NCBI RefSeq assembly: GCF_000012745.1 | Contig: NC_007404.1 | Span: forward strand, 2,604,001 to 2,668,000 | DNA: 64,000 nt | Source: Thiobacillus denitrificans ATCC 25259 | Lineage (GTDB): Bacteria > Pseudomonadota > Gammaproteobacteria > Burkholderiales > Thiobacillaceae | Direction of reading: 5' to 3' | In this document: in pieces, positions 45,153 to 55,225 of the stretch | Position numbering within the stretch: position 1 is the first letter of the stretch | Layout of the letters: every line of letters starts with the position of its first letter | Position numbers and translations under genes: made by a program | Notes under the pieces: model-generated | What the model was told of the DNA's origin: nothing | Databases searched by the model: none | The model's input: only the letters and a program-made list of their open reading frames with translations

Positions 45153-47011
45153 TGCACGTCATTTTCGAAGAAGACGGCCATTTCAAGGCCGGCTCCATCC
45201 TGTCCGAAACCGAGGCGACCGCGCAGGTCGAGTCGGCTTCGGGCAAGCGCAGCAAGGTCAAGGCCGCGGCGATCCTGCTGCGTTTTACCGCGCCGGCGCC
45301 GGAGGACGTGATGAGCGCCGCGGAAAAGCTCGGCGAGGAACTCGACGCCGACTTCCTGTGGGAAGCGGCCGGGAGCGAGGAGTTCGGCTTCGAGCAACTG
45401 GCCGGGGAGTACTACGGACACGCGCCCAGCCCGGCGGAATCGGTCGCGCTATTGCAGAAGCTGCACGCCTCGCCGATCTATTTCCACAAGAAGGGCAAGG
45501 GTCGCTACCGTCCGGCGCCACCGGAGACGCTCGCCGCGGCCAAGGCCGGCCTCGAGAAGAAGCGTATCGCGGCCGAACGCCAAGCCTATCTCGCCCATGA
45601 ACTCGCGGCCTTCCGCCTGCCACCCGAATACGCGTCGCTGATTCCGCGCATCCTGATCGCGCCGGACAAGAACACGCTCGAATACAAGGCGCTCGAGGAC
45701 GCCGCCGCCGCGACCGGACTGTCGCCGCTAAGGCTCGTCGAGCGGTGCGGCGCGATCCCTTCGACGCTCGATTTCCATTTGATGAGCTTCCTGCTCGAAT
45801 ATTTTCCGCGTGGCACGGGCTTTGCGCCCGTGACGGAGCCGCTCGACCCGCCCGAGTTGCCGTCGAGCCCCGTGCGAGCATTCTCGATGGACGACGAGGC
45901 GACGACCGAGATCGACGACGCCTTGAGCGTCGCGTGGCACGACGACGGCAGCGTGCGCGTGGGCATCCACATCGCGGCGCCAGCGCTCGGCATCGCCCCC
46001 GGTTCCGAACTCGACCGCGTCGCGCGCGAGCGTTTGTCGACCGTGTATTTTCCGGGCGACAAGATCACGATGCTGCCCGAGACCCTGATCCATCACTACA
46101 CGCTCGGCGAAGCGCACGACTGCCCGGCGCTGTCGCTATACGTCGACGTCGCCGCCGACCTGCGCGTGCTCGGCACCGAAACGCGACTCGAGATGGTGCA
46201 CATCGCCGACAACCTGCGCCACGAAACGCTGGAAATCGAATTCAACGCGGAGACCCTGCGCAACCCGGCGGTCGCGGACTACCCCTATCGCCGCGAACTC
46301 GAATGGCTGCACGACTTCGCCGCCGTTCTCGAAGCCGGCCGCGGCAAGACCGACACGGTCGAGCGCGTCGACTACAGTTTCAAGCTCGACGGCGACCGCA
46401 TCAGCATCGCGCCGCGCAAACGCGGCAGCCCGATCGACAAGGTCGTTTCCGAACTCATGATCTTTGCCAACGCGCACTGGGGTGGCTGGCTCGCGGAAAA
46501 ACGCGTTCCCGGCATCTATCGCGCACAGGCCAACGGCAAGACGCGGATGACGACCGCGCCCGACCCGCACGTCGGCCTCGGCGTCGACCAGTACGCGTGG
46601 TCGACGTCGCCGTTGCGGCGCTATGTCGATCTCGTCAATCAGCGCCAACTCATCAGCCTTGTCCGCGACGAGGACCCGGTTTACCCGCCGCGCAGCGAGG
46701 CGCTGTTTTCAGTGGTGCGCGAATTCGAGCTCGCCTACGACGCCTACAACGATTTCCAGCGCCGCCTCGAGCGCTACTGGATGTTGCGCTGGCTGATCCA
46801 GGAAAACGTCGACGAAATCGTCGCCAGCGTGATCCGCGAGGATCTCGTGCGCTTCGACGCCCTGCCGATGGTGACCCGCGCGCCCTCGGTCGCGGGGCTC
46901 GCGCCCGGAACCCGCGTCCGCCTGGCGATCTCCAACATCGACCTGCTCGACATCAGCTTCCACGCCGAATATCTCGAGACCGTGCCTGACAGCACGGCCG
47001 CCGTTCCGTAG
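45152..47011 (+). CDS. RNB-domain 3'-5' exoribonuclease (RNase II/R-like)
   Basis: A 619-aa protein with an N-terminal OB-like region, a helical part, and the RNB catalytic domain. The active-site acidic cluster is FSMDDEATTEIDDALSV, and the RNA-binding and catalytic end is YAWSTSPLRRYVDLVNQRQLI. It degrades single-stranded RNA processively. It is shorter than RNase R and lacks an obvious lysine-rich tail, but a C-terminal OB/S1-like segment (GTRVRLAISNIDLLDISF) is visible. The start overlaps the esterase stop (TGATG), so the two are coupled. Confidence 0.87.
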   Translation: MHVIFEEDGHFKAGSILSETEATAQVESASGKRSKVKAAAILLRFTAPAPEDVMSAAEKLGEELDADFLWEAAGSEEFGFEQLAGEYYGHAPSPAESVALLQKLHASPIYFHKKGKGRYRPAPPETLAAAKAGLEKKRIAAERQAYLAHELAAFRLPPEYASLIPRILIAPDKNTLEYKALEDAAAATGLSPLRLVERCGAIPSTLDFHLMSFLLEYFPRGTGFAPVTEPLDPPELPSSPVRAFSMDDEATTEIDDALSVAWHDDGSVRVGIHIAAPALGIAPGSELDRVARERLSTVYFPGDKITMLPETLIHHYTLGEAHDCPALSLYVDVAADLRVLGTETRLEMVHIADNLRHETLEIEFNAETLRNPAVADYPYRRELEWLHDFAAVLEAGRGKTDTVERVDYSFKLDGDRISIAPRKRGSPIDKVVSELMIFANAHWGGWLAEKRVPGIYRAQANGKTRMTTAPDPHVGLGVDQYAWSTSPLRRYVDLVNQRQLISLVRDEDPVYPPRSEALFSVVREFELAYDAYNDFQRRLERYWMLRWLIQENVDEIVASVIREDLVRFDALPMVTRAPSVAGLAPGTRVRLAISNIDLLDISFHAEYLETVPDSTAAVP

Positions 47012-47037
47012 AATCGACGAACCCACTTTCGCGCACC

Positions 47038-47922
47038 ATGGCGTCCATTCAACCCGTCTCTCTTGCCGAACCGTCCAAACAGGGAACGCGCATGGCGCTG
47101 GCCCTGCTCGCGTCGGCCGCAGTGCACGGCATGGCGCTTTCGACGCAATTCGTGCAGATCAATCCGAAGCTGTTCGAGGACCCGAACCTTCCGATGGAAG
47201 TCGTGCTGGTCAACGCGCGCAGCACCGATGCCCCGCTCAAGCCTGACGCGCTGGCACAGGTGAATCTCGCGGGGGGCGGCAATACGGACGAAGATCGCCG
47301 CCTGAAGAGTCCCCTGCCCGCCAGCCCAAAAACACAGCGCGGCGGCGAAGAGGCGGCGCTGCAGGCCCGGGTCAGAGAACTCGAGCAGCAGGCAAGAAAT
47401 CTACTGACGCAACTGCAGCCCGACGCCGCGCCGCAAGATGCGCAGACCCAGCCTGCGCCACCGGCGCCGACGGTCGATGCGAGCCAGCTCAACCTGCAGG
47501 CGCGCGAGATGGCGCAGCTGCAGGCGCGCATTTCGCAGCAATGGGATGAATACCAGAAGCGCCCGAAGCGCGCCTTCGTCGGCGCGAACGTCAAGGAATA
47601 CGCGTTCGCGCGCTACGTCGAGGACTGGGTCGCGAAGGTCGAGCGCGTCGGCAACCTGAACTATCCCGAAGCGGCTCGCCGCCAAGGGATCTACGGCAGC
47701 CTCAAGCTGACGGTATCGATCTATGCCAACGGCAAGATCGAAAAAATCGAGGTCGACCGCTCGTCGGGCTCGAAGGTCCTCGATGCAGCGGCAGTCAGGA
47801 TCGTCGAACTCGCCGCGCCCTATGCGCCGTTCCCGGCGGACATGCAGAAGAAAGCCGACATCCTGTCGATCACCCGCACCTGGACCTTCACCCGCTCGGA
47901 CCAGCTCGTCGGCACCGAGTAA
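47038..47922 (+). CDS. TonB-family energy transducer
   Basis: A 294-aa protein with one N-terminal membrane helix (MALALLASAAVHGMALST), a proline- and glutamine-rich periplasmic linker with coiled-coil (LQARVRELEQQARNLLTQL), and a C-terminal TonB domain (YPEAARRQGIYGSLKLTVSIYANGKIEKIEVDRSSGSKVLDAAAVRIV). TonB domains transmit proton-motive force to outer-membrane receptors. The gene stands without exbB/exbD, between the RNase gene and fbp, so it may use an ExbBD pair elsewhere. Confidence 0.85.
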   Translation: MASIQPVSLAEPSKQGTRMALALLASAAVHGMALSTQFVQINPKLFEDPNLPMEVVLVNARSTDAPLKPDALAQVNLAGGGNTDEDRRLKSPLPASPKTQRGGEEAALQARVRELEQQARNLLTQLQPDAAPQDAQTQPAPPAPTVDASQLNLQAREMAQLQARISQQWDEYQKRPKRAFVGANVKEYAFARYVEDWVAKVERVGNLNYPEAARRQGIYGSLKLTVSIYANGKIEKIEVDRSSGSKVLDAAAVRIVELAAPYAPFPADMQKKADILSITRTWTFTRSDQLVGTE

Positions 47923-47966
47923 GCGCCCTCAAGCTTTCCCCGCCTGCCGGCCGCGGATTCACGCGC

Positions 47967-47982
47967 TTTATCACGTGATAAA
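47967..47982. promoter_or_regulatory. 16-bp perfect palindrome upstream of fbp (candidate operator)
   Basis: TTTATCACGTGATAAA is a perfect 16-bp palindrome about 45 nt ahead of the fbp ATG. An A/T-rich stretch follows it (47981-48010), so it overlaps or borders the likely promoter. It looks like the binding site of a dimeric repressor or activator. I do not recognise which regulator uses it. Confidence 0.55.
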
Positions 47983-48027
47983 ATCTTTGATTGTTCGAAT
48001 ATTTTTCTCTACTTCTGGAGTTCCGTC

Positions 48028-49041
48028 ATGCACACCGGCACCACCCTTACCCAGTTCATCATTGAAGAGCAACGTCGCACCGCGGGTGCGACCGGCGACT
48101 TCACCTCGCTGCTTAACGACGTCGTCACCGCGTGCAAGGCGATTTCGAACGCCGTCAACAAGGGCGCGCTGCTGGGCGTGATGGGCGCACTCGAATCCGA
48201 GAACGTGCAGGGCGAGACGCAGAAGAAACTCGACGTGATCACCAACGACATCATGATCCGCTCGAACGAGTGGGCCGGCCACCTGGCCGGCATGGCGTCC
48301 GAGGAAATGGACGACGTCTACGCCATCCCCGGCCAGTACCCGCTCGGCAAGTATCTGCTGGTGTTCGACCCGCTCGACGGATCAAGCAACGTCGACGTCA
48401 ACATCTCGGTCGGCACGATCTTCTCGATCCTCAAGGCTCCGGTCGCCGGCCGCGCCGCGAAGGCTGAGGACTTCCTGCAGGCCGGCACCAAGCAGGTCTG
48501 CGCCGGCTACGCGATCTACGGTTCGTCGACCATGCTGGTCCTGACCTTCGGCCACGGCACCAACGGCTTCACGCTCGACCGCGACGTCGGCGAGTTCGTG
48601 CTGACCCATCCCGCCATGAAAATCCCGACCGAAACCAAGGAATTCGCGATCAACGCGTCGAACATGCGTTTCTGGGAAAAGCCCGTGCAGCGCTACGTCG
48701 ACGAATGCCTCGCCGGCAAGACCGGTCCGCGCGGCAAGGACTTCAACATGCGCTGGGTCGCGTCGATGGTCGCCGAAGTGCACCGCATCCTGACCCGCGG
48801 CGGCATCTTCATGTACCCCAAGGACACCAAGGACCCGTCCAAGGCCGGCAAGCTGCGCCTGATGTACGAAGCGAATCCGATGGCGTTCATCGTCGAGCAG
48901 GCCGGCGGCGCGGCGACGACCGGCTACCAGCGCATCCTCGACATCGCCCCGGAAGGCCTGCACCAGCGCGTGCCGGTGATCCTCGGCTCGAAGACCGAAG
49001 TCGACACGGTGACGGGCTACCACCACGAAAAGGCGGCGTAA
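48028..49041 (+). CDS. fbp: Class 1 fructose-1,6-bisphosphatase
   Basis: A 337-aa gluconeogenic (and Calvin-cycle) enzyme that hydrolyses fructose-1,6-bisphosphate. The metal/substrate motif [24 protein letters not shown] and the later [51 protein letters not shown] and [20 protein letters not shown] are fully conserved. CTGGAG precedes the ATG. It is monocistronic, between a palindromic operator candidate and a strong terminator. Confidence 0.96.
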   Translation: MHTGTTLTQFIIEEQRRTAGATGDFTSLLNDVVTACKAISNAVNKGALLGVMGALESENVQGETQKKLDVITNDIMIRSNEWAGHLAGMASEEMDDVYAIPGQYPLGKYLLVFDPLDGSSNVDVNISVGTIFSILKAPVAGRAAKAEDFLQAGTKQVCAGYAIYGSSTMLVLTFGHGTNGFTLDRDVGEFVLTHPAMKIPTETKEFAINASNMRFWEKPVQRYVDECLAGKTGPRGKDFNMRWVASMVAEVHRILTRGGIFMYPKDTKDPSKAGKLRLMYEANPMAFIVEQAGGAATTGYQRILDIAPEGLHQRVPVILGSKTEVDTVTGYHHEKAA

Positions 49042-49062
49042 GGCGGCCGCCGAAGCCGAGCA

Positions 49063-49092
49063 AAAGCCGGGCTGTGCGCCCGGCTTTTTTTT
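49063..49092 (+). terminator. Rho-independent terminator after fbp
   Basis: A 10-bp stem AAAGCCGGGC (49063-49072) with the loop TGTGC pairs with 49078-49087, and T continues to 49092. It lies 21 nt after the fbp stop. The A-run on the other side means it may also serve the convergent GGDEF-EAL gene. Confidence 0.88.
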
Positions 49093-49095
49093 GCG

Positions 49096-51204
49096 TCAGG
49101 CCGCTACCACGCCGGCGCGCATCAGGCGCGTGCAGGCATCGGGATCGAGCGGGCGGCTGAGCAGATAGCCCTGACCCTCGTCGCACTGGTTGGCCCGCAG
49201 ATAGTCGAGCTGGGCCTCGGTTTCGACACCCTCGGCGACGACGGTGAGGCCCAGGCTGCGCGCCAGGGCAATGATCGTGCGCACGATCGCGGTGTCGTTC
49301 TCGTCCGCCGGAATGTCCTGGATGAACGAGCGGTCGATCTTCAGACAGTGGATCGGGAAGGTCTTGAGGTAGCTGAGCGACGAGTAGCCGGTTCCGAAAT
49401 CGTCGATCGCGATGCGTATGCCGAGCTGCTCGAGTCTGGCGAGAACCTCGGCCGCCGACGCCAGATTGTCCATGAGCAAGGATTCGGTGAGTTCGAGTTC
49501 GAGATCGCCCGGGGCGAGGCCGGCGTCCTCGAGCGCGGCCGCGATCTGCTCGGCGAGGTCCTTCTGCCGGAACTGTCGCGTCGACAGGTTCACGGCGATA
49601 TTGCCGGCCTCGAGCCCGAGGTCTTTCCACGCGCGCAACTGCAGGCAGGCGTTGCGTAGCACCCATTGGCCGATCGGCACGATGAGGCCGGTCTGCTCGG
49701 CAATCGGAATGAACTCCTGCGGGCCGACCATGCCGAGCTTCGGCGACTGCCAGCGCAGCAGCGCCTCCCAGCCGGTGAGCCGCCCGCTGCCGATTTCCCG
49801 CTTGGGCTGATAGGCGAGCGACAGCTCGTTGCGGTCGAGCGCGTTCTTGAGGTGGGCCTCGATCGCGACGCGGCGTTCGACCACCTCGGCGAGATCGCGG
49901 CTGAAGACGACGAGGCCGTTGCGGCCACCGACCTTGGCGCGATGGAGCGCGAGGTCGGCATAGCGCATGAGCACGCTCCCCGATTCGCCGTCGGCCGGAT
50001 AGGTGACGATGCCGACGCTCGCGCTGATCGCGAGGCGATCGGTGCCGATGTCGAACTCCTGCTCCATGGCACGCAGCAGGCCCTCGCCTGCTCCCCTGGC
50101 ATGCTCGACTTCGGCGTTGTCGAGCAGGATCACGAATTCGTCGCCGCTGAACCGGGCAAGGAAGCCGGCGTCGCCGAGGCGCTCACGGATGCGCGCGGCG
50201 GCAGCGACCAGCAGCATATCGCCCTGCTCATGGCCGAGCGTGTCGTTGACGTTCTGCAGATGGTCGAGGTCGAGCAGTAACACCGCGCAGGAAGTCCCGT
50301 CGCGGCGCGCGCGCTCGAGCGAGAGATTGAGCTGTTCGTTGAACGCCGTGCGGTTGGGCAGCCCGGTCAGGTCGTCGTGGGTGAGCATGTTGCGCATGCG
50401 GCGGAACGGCCGGCTCACCGCCTCGGCGTAGATCGCGCGGTACAGAAAATAGTAGGCGAACACCTTGTAGCAATGGCCGATGAAATTCGCGGTGCTGCTG
50501 ACCTCGACGTAGAGCGTGAAGAACAGTTCGCTCGCCGCCAGCAGCAGCAGGGCCAGAATCAGGCTATCGGCGTCGCAACCCCTGAGCCGTCCGCGACGCA
50601 GGTGGGCGAGCGCCGCGGCGGACAGGTAAAGGCCGATCGCCAGCCACTGCGTGCCGACCTTCAGGCGCGTGAGCCCGACGCCCTCCACGTACATCGCCGG
50701 CACGATGTCGGGAGTGTAGAGAACGAGCAGCGCCAGCGCAGCCAGGGGCAATATGACCGCGACCCATGCGTAGCGGCGGACGCCCGAGCGTGCGGCTTGC
50801 GTCTCCGGCAGCAGCACATAGGCGAGCAGTCCGATGCCGCCCACGATGCGCGCCGCCAGCGCGAAAACGAGGGATTTATGCTGAGTGTTGGGGCTCAGCA
50901 TGTCCGACATCCCGGGGGAGGATAGGAAATGCAGGACGTCGAACATCGCGACCGCGAGGAACGCGCAGCCGAGTGCCATGGCGCGGGTCGACCGCTCGGC
51001 CTGCTGCACCCCGTGCCCGGTGAAGAAGATGAGCGCGGCAACCACGACCGCGAAGACCTCCATCAGGGAATGAACGGCGAGAAAGTCGGCCGGCGAGACC
51101 GCCAATTGATTCACCCGGCTTGCCTGCCACAGCAATAGCAGCAGGCTCAGCGCCAATAATCCGACGCCGGCGCGGCGGTGTAAGTCTTTACCTGGCAATT
51201 GCAT
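49096..51204 (-). CDS. Membrane GGDEF-EAL protein with MASE3-like sensor (cyclic-di-GMP turnover)
   Basis: About 702 aa. The N-terminal half has some seven to eight membrane helices typical of MASE3 sensors, followed by a GGDEF domain (LTGLPNRTAF, DLDHLQNVND, active site FSGDEF, so Ser replaces the first Gly) and a complete EAL domain (WEALLRW, NLSTRQF, ELTESLLMD, IDDFGTGYSSLSYLK, VAEGVET, QGYLLSRP). All EAL catalytic residues appear intact, so phosphodiesterase activity is likely; the GGDEF half lacks the RxxD inhibitory site but may still synthesise or bind GTP. The start is uncertain: ATG at 51204 (listed) or 51252, neither with a good ribosome-binding site. The gap 51205-51466 upstream shows no other feature. 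Confidence 0.87.
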   Translation of the reverse strand: MQLPGKDLHRRAGVGLLALSLLLLLWQASRVNQLAVSPADFLAVHSLMEVFAVVVAALIFFTGHGVQQAERSTRAMALGCAFLAVAMFDVLHFLSSPGMSDMLSPNTQHKSLVFALAARIVGGIGLLAYVLLPETQAARSGVRRYAWVAVILPLAALALLVLYTPDIVPAMYVEGVGLTRLKVGTQWLAIGLYLSAAALAHLRRGRLRGCDADSLILALLLLAASELFFTLYVEVSSTANFIGHCYKVFAYYFLYRAIYAEAVSRPFRRMRNMLTHDDLTGLPNRTAFNEQLNLSLERARRDGTSCAVLLLDLDHLQNVNDTLGHEQGDMLLVAAAARIRERLGDAGFLARFSGDEFVILLDNAEVEHARGAGEGLLRAMEQEFDIGTDRLAISASVGIVTYPADGESGSVLMRYADLALHRAKVGGRNGLVVFSRDLAEVVERRVAIEAHLKNALDRNELSLAYQPKREIGSGRLTGWEALLRWQSPKLGMVGPQEFIPIAEQTGLIVPIGQWVLRNACLQLRAWKDLGLEAGNIAVNLSTRQFRQKDLAEQIAAALEDAGLAPGDLELELTESLLMDNLASAAEVLARLEQLGIRIAIDDFGTGYSSLSYLKTFPIHCLKIDRSFIQDIPADENDTAIVRTIIALARSLGLTVVAEGVETEAQLDYLRANQCDEGQGYLLSRPLDPDACTRLMRAGVVAA

Positions 51205-51466
51205 CAAGCGGAGCGTCCTCTCTTGTCGGCGGGAGGGTTGCAAACAAACCATAGGGCGTTGCGCGGATCCGCGCGTTGGCAGCCGATCGTCGCTGGACGA
51301 GACAAACCCGCGCGACCGGACTGCACCAGAGTGACCTTACGGCAAGACCTGCGGAGCACTTGAATCCGCCCGCCCCGGCCGGCGCCTGCAGGGGGTCGCT
51401 ATAGTGAACGAAGCGGGACGAAAGGAGTGTTTGCTCGATTGAGGCGGATTACAATGGGGGCGCATC

Positions 51467-52024
51467 ATGGAAAACGTCAACCTTACCAATCACTTCCTGA
51501 TCGCCATGCCGGGCATGGTCGATCCCAATTTCAACGGGACGCTGACCTACATCTGCGATCACAGCGACCAGGGAGCGCTCGGCGTGGTGGTCAACCGCCC
51601 GATTGACCTCGACCTGTCGACGCTGTTCGAGCAGATCGGGCTCTCGCTGCCCGAAGGCCTGCACGGCGAGATCGTGTACTTCGGCGGCCCGGTCCAGACC
51701 GAACGCGGCTTCGTCCTGCACACCCCCCCGCTCACCTTCAGCTCCACGCTCACGGTCAACGACGCCGTCAGCCTGACGACGTCGAAGGATGTGCTCGAAG
51801 CGGTGAGCCAAGGCGCGGGGCCGGAGAAATTCATCGTCTCGCTCGGCTATGCGGGCTGGTCGGCGGGGCAACTGGAAGATGAACTCAAACAGAACGCCTG
51901 GTTGTCGGTCGCGGCCGACCCGCAGGTGATTTTCGACCTGGCCCCCGAAGAACGCCTGCCCGCGGCGATGAAGCTCCTCGGCATCGACTTCGCGAGCCTC
52001 TCGGACGAAGCCGGACACGCTTGA
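51467..52024 (+). CDS. YqgE/AlgH family protein
   Basis: A 185-aa UPF0301 protein. Typical segments: [56 protein letters not shown] and [20 protein letters not shown]. It is called AlgH in Pseudomonas, although a direct role in alginate regulation is doubtful; function is unknown. It starts a tight operon: the stop overlaps the TTG of ruvX, as in many proteobacteria. Confidence 0.93.
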   Translation: MENVNLTNHFLIAMPGMVDPNFNGTLTYICDHSDQGALGVVVNRPIDLDLSTLFEQIGLSLPEGLHGEIVYFGGPVQTERGFVLHTPPLTFSSTLTVNDAVSLTTSKDVLEAVSQGAGPEKFIVSLGYAGWSAGQLEDELKQNAWLSVAADPQVIFDLAPEERLPAAMKLLGIDFASLSDEAGHA

Positions 52025-52458
52025 GCGATGCACAGACCCACGGCACGGTGCTGGCCTTCGACCTCGGTTTGAAGCGCACCGGCGTCGCCTCGGGCGAACT
52101 CGCGATCGGGATCGCGCACCCGCTGACCGTCATTCAGGCGGAGTCGACCGACGCGCGCATGGCGGCGATCGAGAAGCTCGCCGCCGAATGGCAGCCGGCC
52201 CTCTTCGTGCTGGGCCTGCCGACGCGCGCCGACGGCAGCGAAAACGAAATGACGCGGGTCGCCCGCAACTTCGCGCGCAGATTAGAATCTCGCTTCGAGC
52301 GACCGGTTTTTCTGATCGACGAGCGTCTCACGAGTGCGACCGCCGAATCGGAACTCCACGCCCGGGGCATCCACGGCAAGAAAAACAAGGCGCTGACCGA
52401 CGCGGTCGCCGCACAACTCATCCTGCAGGGTTTTTTTGATGCACGCCTCACTGCCTGA
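52021..52458 (+). CDS. ruvX: Holliday-junction resolvase-like protein RuvX (YqgF)
   Basis: A 145-aa RNase H-fold nuclease. The catalytic segments are [32 protein letters not shown] and [16 protein letters not shown]. YqgF family members mature the 16S rRNA 5' end and may cut branched DNA. The start is a TTG that overlaps the yqgE stop (TTGA). The next gene, pyrR, starts inside the ruvX end, so the three are translationally coupled. Confidence 0.93.
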   Translation: MSDAQTHGTVLAFDLGLKRTGVASGELAIGIAHPLTVIQAESTDARMAAIEKLAAEWQPALFVLGLPTRADGSENEMTRVARNFARRLESRFERPVFLIDERLTSATAESELHARGIHGKKNKALTDAVAAQLILQGFFDARLTA

Positions 52459-52933
52459 CGCCAACACGCTGATCGCGCGGCTCGCCGAAAGCATCGCCCC
52501 GACGTTCGCGCCCGAGACCGTGATCGTCGGCATCCACAGCGGCGGCGTCTGGGTCGCCGAGCGGCTCCACGCGCTGCTGAAGTGCGCGTCGCCCGTCGGC
52601 GCGCTCGACATTTCGTTTTACCGCGACGACTTTTCGCGCATCGGCCTGCATCCGCAGGTGAAACCGTCGAACCTGCCGTTCGACCTCGAGAACCGCGTCA
52701 TCCTGCTCGTCGACGACGTCCTGCACACCGGGCGCACCGTACGTGCGGCGATGAACGAGCTGTTCGATTACGGCCGCCCCGCGTCGATTCGGCTCGCCGT
52801 GCTCGTCGATCGCGGCGGACGCGAGCTGCCGATCCGCCCGGATTTCGCCGCGCTCACACTCGAGGTCCCGCCTCACCAGAACATCAATCTCTCACGCCTC
52901 GACGACGGCCACCTCACGCTCAGCCTCGCATGA
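52439..52933 (+). CDS. pyrR: Pyrimidine regulatory protein/uracil phosphoribosyltransferase PyrR
   Basis: A 164-aa PRTase-fold protein. The PRPP-binding motif [19 protein letters not shown] and [15 protein letters not shown] and [14 protein letters not shown] are typical. In Bacillus it binds pyr mRNA and also converts uracil to UMP; in proteobacteria the regulatory role is less well established. The ATG at 52439 is preferred over an in-frame TTG three bases upstream. It lies upstream of pyrB and overlaps it (ATGA). Confidence 0.93.
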   Translation: MHASLPDANTLIARLAESIAPTFAPETVIVGIHSGGVWVAERLHALLKCASPVGALDISFYRDDFSRIGLHPQVKPSNLPFDLENRVILLVDDVLHTGRTVRAAMNELFDYGRPASIRLAVLVDRGGRELPIRPDFAALTLEVPPHQNINLSRLDDGHLTLSLA

Positions 52934-53883
52934 ATCCACAACTGACGCCGGACGGCAGGCTGCGCCACCTGCTGACGCTCGACGGCCTGCCGCGCGCGAC
53001 CCTGACGCACATCCTCGACACCGCCGAATCCTTCATGGACGTCGGCGAGCGCGAGGTGAAGAAAGTGCCGCTGTTGCGCGGCAAGTCGATTTTCAACCTG
53101 TTCTTCGAGCCGTCGACGCGCACGCGCACGACTTTCGAGATCGCAGCGAAGCGTCTGTCGGCCGACGTCGTGAACCTGAATATCGCGACCTCGAGCCAGA
53201 CCAAGGGCGAGGCGATCCTCGACACCGTCGACAACCTCTCGGCGATGCACGCCGACATGTTCATCGTGCGCCATTCGCAATCCGGCGCCGCGCATTTCAT
53301 CGCGCGCCACGTCGCCCCGCACATCTCGGTCGTCAACGCGGGCGACGGCCGCCACGCCCACCCGACGCAGGGCCTCCTGGACATGTTCACGATCCGGCGT
53401 TTCAAGGGCGAATTCCATAACCTGACCGTCGCCATCGTCGGCGACGTGCTGCATTCGCGCGTCGCACGCTCGCAGATCCACGCACTGACCACACTCGGCG
53501 TGCCGGAGGTGCGCGTGATCGGGCCCAAGACCCTGCTCCCTACCGGCGTCGAGCAGCTCGGCGTCAAGGTGTTCCACGACATGGCAGCCGGGCTCGCCGG
53601 CTGCGACGTCGTGATCATGCTGCGCCTGCAGAACGAACGCATGAAGGGCGCGCGGCTGCCGTCGGCGCAGGAATACTTCAAATTCTTCGGGCTGACCCCG
53701 GAAAAACTCGCGCTCGCCAAGCCGGACGCGATCGTCATGCACCCCGGCCCGATGAACCGCGGCGTCGAAATCGCGTCCGAGGTCGCAGACGGCCCGCAGT
53801 CGGTGATCCTGCCGCAGGTAACCTACGGCATCGCGGTACGCATGGCGGTCATGGCGCTGCTCGCCGGGGGAGCCTCGACTTGA
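52930..53883 (+). CDS. pyrB: Aspartate carbamoyltransferase catalytic subunit PyrB
   Basis: A 317-aa ATCase catalytic chain that makes carbamoyl aspartate in pyrimidine synthesis. The carbamoyl-phosphate motif [13 protein letters not shown], the lysine loop [36 protein letters not shown] and [13 protein letters not shown] are intact. The start at 52930 overlaps the pyrR stop. With the inactive dihydroorotase-like protein encoded just downstream it should form the class A-type dodecameric ATCase known from Pseudomonas. Confidence 0.96.
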   Translation: MNPQLTPDGRLRHLLTLDGLPRATLTHILDTAESFMDVGEREVKKVPLLRGKSIFNLFFEPSTRTRTTFEIAAKRLSADVVNLNIATSSQTKGEAILDTVDNLSAMHADMFIVRHSQSGAAHFIARHVAPHISVVNAGDGRHAHPTQGLLDMFTIRRFKGEFHNLTVAIVGDVLHSRVARSQIHALTTLGVPEVRVIGPKTLLPTGVEQLGVKVFHDMAAGLAGCDVVIMLRLQNERMKGARLPSAQEYFKFFGLTPEKLALAKPDAIVMHPGPMNRGVEIASEVADGPQSVILPQVTYGIAVRMAVMALLAGGAST

Positions 53884-53950
53884 AGCGGGCACTGCCCGCG
53901 CCGAACCGCGCGCTGCCGACATCACGCAGCCGCCTTTGACCCAAACGCCC

Positions 53951-55225
53951 ATGAAGATACATATCAAGAACGGCCGCGTCATCGACCCGGCGAGCGGTCG
54001 CGACGAAATCGCCGATCTGTTCATCGCCGCGGGCAGGATCGTCACGAGCGACGCCCCGACCTTCCATGCCAACCGGACGATCGATGCGAGCGGACTCGTC
54101 GTCTGCCCAGGTCTCGTCGACCTCTCGGTGCGCCTGCGCGAACCGGGCTTCGAGTACAAGGCGACGCTCGAATCGGAAATGCTTGCGGCCGCGGCCGGCG
54201 GCGTCACCTCGCTCGCCTGTCCGCCCGACACCGACCCACCGCTCGACGAACCGGGCCTCGTCGAAATGCTCAAATTCCGCGCGAAGAACCTGCCCGGTCC
54301 GCGGGTCTATCCGGTCGGCGCGCTGACGCAGAAGCTCGAAGGCAAGATGCTCACCGAAATGGCCGAGCTGACCGAGGCCGGATGCCGCGCCTTCACCCAG
54401 GCCGACGCGCCCCTGACCGACACGCTGGTGCTACTGCGCGCAATGGAATACGCGGCGACCTTCGGCTTCCGGTTGTGGTTGCGGGCGCAGGACGTCACGC
54501 TCGCACGCGGCGGTATCGCCCACGATGGCGCCATCGCCTCGCGCCTCGGCCTGCCGGGGATTCCGGCGCTCGCAGAGACCGTCGCCCTCGCGACCATCCT
54601 GCAGCTGATGCGCGAGACCGGCGCCCGCGTCCACCTCGCGCGCCTGTCGACCCGCGAGGGAATCGCGATGGTGCAGGCCGCGAAGGCGCAAGGTCTCGCG
54701 GTGACCTGCGACGTCGCCACGACCCACGTGCACCTGTCCGAGAACGACCTGGTCGGCTTCGACTCGCACCTGCATCTCGTGCCGCCGCTCAGGAGCTTGC
54801 GCGACCGCGACGCGATTCGCGAGGCACTGCGCGACGGCGCGGTCGACGCGCTGTGCTCCGACCACACCCCGGTCGACGAGGACGAAAAGCAGGTGCCGTT
54901 CGGCGAATCATCGCCCGGCGCCTCGGGCGTCGAGCTGCTCTTGCCGCTGACCTTGAAATGGGCGCGCGAGATGAACGTGCCGCTGCCGCGCGCACTCGCG
55001 CTGATCACGTGTGAGCCCGCGCGGATTCTCGACATCCCGGCGGGTGAACTCGCCGCGGGTGCCAACGCCGACGTCTGCATTTTCGACGCGCAGGCGGAAT
55101 GGGTCGTGACCTCGAAAAGTCTTGCGAGCCAGGGCGACAACACGCCCTTCCTCAACCACCCGATGCAAGGGCGCGTGCGCTATACCCTGATCGACGGACA
55201 TATCGATTTTGAGTCGGCGCGCTGA
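53951..55225 (+). CDS. Dihydroorotase-like protein PyrC' (pseudo-enzyme partner of PyrB)
   Basis: A 424-aa amidohydrolase-fold protein of the dihydroorotase family. The usual metal-binding HxH just after PGLVDL is absent: the sequence reads GLVDLSVRLREPG. The later CDVATTHVHLSE and ALCSDHTPVDEDEK are kept. Loss of HxH is the mark of the inactive PyrC' of Pseudomonas, which is required to assemble PyrB. The active PyrC must be encoded elsewhere. The ATG at 53951 gives a length like PyrC'; a TTG at 53936 is an alternative start. It lies 67 nt after pyrB. Confidence 0.9.
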   Translation: MKIHIKNGRVIDPASGRDEIADLFIAAGRIVTSDAPTFHANRTIDASGLVVCPGLVDLSVRLREPGFEYKATLESEMLAAAAGGVTSLACPPDTDPPLDEPGLVEMLKFRAKNLPGPRVYPVGALTQKLEGKMLTEMAELTEAGCRAFTQADAPLTDTLVLLRAMEYAATFGFRLWLRAQDVTLARGGIAHDGAIASRLGLPGIPALAETVALATILQLMRETGARVHLARLSTREGIAMVQAAKAQGLAVTCDVATTHVHLSENDLVGFDSHLHLVPPLRSLRDRDAIREALRDGAVDALCSDHTPVDEDEKQVPFGESSPGASGVELLLPLTLKWAREMNVPLPRALALITCEPARILDIPAGELAAGANADVCIFDAQAEWVVTSKSLASQGDNTPFLNHPMQGRVRYTLIDGHIDFESAR

